This document shows, piece by piece, positions 7,304 through 8,819 of a DNA stretch of 8,819 nt (the stretch's first letter is position 1; each line of letters starts with the position of its first letter). This DNA is from Planctomycetota bacterium. Its GTDB lineage: Bacteria > Planctomycetota > Planctomycetia > Planctomycetales > Planctomycetaceae. The notes beneath the pieces were generated by a model. That model had not been told where the DNA came from and ran no database searches. It saw nothing but the letters and a program-made list of their open reading frames with translations. Location of the stretch: the NCBI GenBank assembly GCA_024278285.1, contig JAJRTM010000889.1:1-8819 (forward strand), written 5' to 3'. A program made the position numbers and the translations under genes.

Positions 7304-7310
7304 AGATAAG

Positions 7311-7328
7311 AAGTGAAAGCTTACACTT
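7311..7328. terminator. Imperfect palindrome after the phosphatase gene
   Basis: AAGTG-A-AAGCTT-A-CACTT is palindromic except for one symmetric mismatch, and is followed by two more T bases. It lies seven bases after the phosphatase stop and 52 bases before the ATPase start. It could form a weak terminator hairpin between two unrelated units, but the T-run is short. Confidence 0.3.
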
Positions 7329-7380
7329 TTGAAGTAATAACGTTTCTGTTAGCTGATAGGAAATGTGGAAGGCATATAGA

Positions 7381-8499
7381 ATGGGGCAACCACTGAATTC
7401 TCTAACAATCCGGGGCTTCAAGTCAATTGAATGTCTCGAAGATTTTAAGTTGCAAAGGCTCAATATCCTCATCGGTGCCAATGGCGCAGGTAAGAGCAAT
7501 TTCGTAGAATACTTCCGAATGCTGCGTGCATTTGCTGATGAAACATTCCAGCAATATGTCATCGGCTCTGGCGGTGGGGATGGCCTTCTGTTTTTAGGCC
7601 CGAAAGTAACGCCCCAAATCTCTTCTCGTGTTGAATTCGGGAACAATGCTTATGATTTTACGTTAAAGCCGACAGCACAAGGTTCATTACAATTTATTGA
7701 GGAGCATGCTGGATTTTCAGACAACATGCGTGATAGTAGCTACCGACTTAGTTTTGGGAGCCTGGAGTCTGGTCTAAAATTAAATAAAGATGGTGAGAAT
7801 AGTTGGAACTCCGGTTCTGCTAACGTTGCAAATGACGTTTATTCGTCCATTTCCAGTTGGATTGTCTATCATTTTCACGATACAAGTTCTCTTGCGCCGA
7901 TGCGGCGAGATCAGTCCAGTCGCGATTGGGAGAGATTCCGCCAGGACGCATCTAATATCGCCCCTTTTTTACTCAATCTTAAACAGAAAAAACCAGCAAG
8001 TTACGAATTGATTCGAGATACCGTTCGGTTGATTGCTCCATTCTTCGATGATTTTTTATTACGGACACAAACCAAGGGAACTGAAGAGTCTGTTCGATTA
8101 GAGTGGCGGCAAAAAGGAAGTGATTTTCCGTTTCAACCGTATCATTTATCAGATGGGACAATTCGTTTCATTTGCCTCACGATTGCACTATTGCAACCTG
8201 ATCTTCCTGCAACTATTGTGATTGACGAACCAGAAATAGGCCTGCATCCCTATGCCGTTTCCATGCTGGCTGATCTGATTAAGTCAGCATCAGAACGGAC
8301 CCAGGTTATTATTTCAACGCAGGCATCTGCACTTCTCGACTACTTTAATCCGCAAGAAATCATCGTCGTCAACCGCCGGAAAGGCCATTCTACTTTTGAA
8401 CGATTAGATGCAGAGAATCTGACTGAATGGATGAAGGACTATTCCGTTGGAGAACTCTGGCAGAAGAATGTCGTACAAGGAGGGCCAGCTAGTGAATGA
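7381..8499 (+). CDS. AAA/OLD-like ATPase of a two-gene ATPase-TOPRIM module
   Basis: The protein has 372 residues. ATG 7381 is preferred over ATG 7363 because GGAAGG (7367-7372) lies eight bases upstream of it. It starts with the LTIRGFKSIECLEDFKL strand typical of SMC/RecF/OLD-like ATPases (AAA_21, COG4637). Walker A GANGAGKS is at 32-39, the ABC-type signature LSDGT at 256-260, Walker B ATIVIDEPEIGLHP at 277-290 with Asp282 and catalytic Glu283, and an ISTQ segment at 311-314 where the H-loop switch normally lies. A YHFHDTS segment in the middle is, as I recall, characteristic of ATPases paired with DUF4276 proteins. All ATPase motifs are intact. It overlaps the next gene by eight bases, so the two are coupled. 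Pairs of this type (ATPase plus TOPRIM nuclease, as in OLD, Gabija and PARIS) act in phage defence; that role is inferred here. Confidence 0.88.
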   Translation: MGQPLNSLTIRGFKSIECLEDFKLQRLNILIGANGAGKSNFVEYFRMLRAFADETFQQYVIGSGGGDGLLFLGPKVTPQISSRVEFGNNAYDFTLKPTAQGSLQFIEEHAGFSDNMRDSSYRLSFGSLESGLKLNKDGENSWNSGSANVANDVYSSISSWIVYHFHDTSSLAPMRRDQSSRDWERFRQDASNIAPFLLNLKQKKPASYELIRDTVRLIAPFFDDFLLRTQTKGTEESVRLEWRQKGSDFPFQPYHLSDGTIRFICLTIALLQPDLPATIVIDEPEIGLHPYAVSMLADLIKSASERTQVIISTQASALLDYFNPQEIIVVNRRKGHSTFERLDAENLTEWMKDYSVGELWQKNVVQGGPASE

Positions 8500-8668
8500 A
8501 CTTGTCGTGATCGTTGAAGGAGAAACGGAGCAAGCATTTGTCAAGGGGCAATTGGCAGAACACCTCTCTTTATGCGGGACGAATACATGGCCTGTGCTAT
8601 CAGGAAGACGCAGGCTGGAGTTCCCCAAGAATAGTGCGCGCTCGGATAAGAGTGTAAACTATATTTAG
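8492..8668 (+). pseudogene. DUF4276/TOPRIM-like gene, truncated by an insertion sequence
   Basis: Translation starts at GTG 8492, with AAGGAGG (8477-8483) eight bases upstream, inside the last codons of the ATPase gene. The first residues, NELVVIVEGETEQAFVK, match the DUF4276 N-terminus and contain the IVEG strand whose glutamate is the first catalytic residue of TOPRIM nucleases. The family normally has about 200 residues. Here only about 41 codons look native (to GRRR at 8614); the next 17 codons belong to the insertion sequence and end at TAG 8666. The later TOPRIM acidic motif is missing, so the product cannot be a working nuclease. The rest of the gene may lie beyond the insertion, outside the window. 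Confidence 0.8.
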
Positions 8669-8819
8669 GAGGACTCATAATGAGCAAGAGGCAAACGGTT
8701 AAGCAGTCAAAGCGGACTCGACGTACATTCAGTGACGCGTTCAAGATTCGTGCGGTGAAGATGGTGACCGAGCAAGGTTACCAGGTCGCTGAGGCGGCTC
8801 GTCAATTGGATATTAATGC
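8616..8819 (+). mobile_element. Left end of an IS3-family insertion sequence (continues past window)
   Basis: DUF4276 similarity stops at about 8614, and OrfA of an IS3-type element starts 64 bases later. The likely terminus is the TGGAGTTCCCC at 8616, since IS3-family ends begin with TG. The exact boundary and any 3-4 base target duplication cannot be fixed because the right end is outside the window. The element has the same orientation as the ATPase operon. Confidence 0.7.
8680..8819 (+). CDS. IS3-family transposase OrfA (3' end outside window)
   Basis: Only the first 46 codons are present. The start ATG at 8680 follows an excellent TAGGAGG (8666-8672) at seven bases. The protein begins with a basic stretch (SKRQTVKQSKRTRR) and then reads TFSDAFKIRAVKMV and VAEAARQLDIN, the helix-turn-helix of IS3/IS911-type OrfA (HTH_Tnp_1). 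OrfA normally binds the element's ends and combines with OrfB, by programmed -1 frameshifting, to form the active DDE transposase. OrfB would lie to the right of this window. Confidence 0.88.
   Translation, partial: MSKRQTVKQSKRTRRTFSDAFKIRAVKMVTEQGYQVAEAARQLDIN

Noticed and set aside
7110..7646. 178-codon minus-strand open frame across the phosphatase end and ATPase start
   Set aside because: It is antisense to two well-supported genes, including the Walker A region, and has no protein-like features.

Overview
The window looks like chromosomal DNA from a planctomycete. The reasons are an exported PQQ-like beta-propeller protein, a PP2C phosphatase with a membrane anchor, small secreted or membrane proteins without clear relatives, loosely packed genes with weak ribosome binding sites, moderate GC content, and intergenic palindromes of a kind I associate with planctomycete genomes. 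This assignment comes from gene content and style only; no rRNA or other phylogenetic marker is present.

Layout. Bases 1-1005 hold the 3' part of an iron-containing alcohol dehydrogenase gene, whose stop overlaps the start of an exported beta-propeller gene (1002-2189). A 316-base gap (2190-2505) follows, with a perfect 23-bp inverted repeat made of two hairpin units and a separate hairpin just upstream of the next gene. Bases 2506-3828 encode a HemN/HemW-like radical SAM protein, probably co-transcribed with 3867-4826, a PH-like/zinc-ribbon/membrane protein of unknown function. A convergent minus-strand gene (5604-4858) encodes a secreted protein with two copies of an NTF2-like/DUF3887-like fold. 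A 430-base divergent gap (5605-6034) contains a REP/BIME-like pair of hairpins, each with a GTAG foot, nested inside a 12-bp inverted repeat. Bases 6035-7303 encode a PP2C-type Ser/Thr phosphatase with two membrane spans and a coiled-coil tail.

The right end is accessory DNA. An AAA-type (OLD/COG4637-like) ATPase (7381-8499) overlaps the start of a DUF4276/TOPRIM-like gene (GTG at 8492). That gene keeps only about 41 native codons, then runs into the left end of an IS3-family insertion sequence (about 8616 onward) whose OrfA start is at 8680. The ATPase/TOPRIM pair resembles split OLD-type anti-phage modules and appears to have been broken by the insertion.

Working together: the dehydrogenase and propeller genes are translationally coupled, the radical SAM and PH/zinc-ribbon genes form a likely two-gene unit, and the ATPase with DUF4276 forms an operon. 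The other genes look like independent units. The least explained items are the three distinct palindrome families, the PH/zinc-ribbon/membrane protein and the IS-disrupted ATPase/TOPRIM pair. I see no tRNA, rRNA or CRISPR array.
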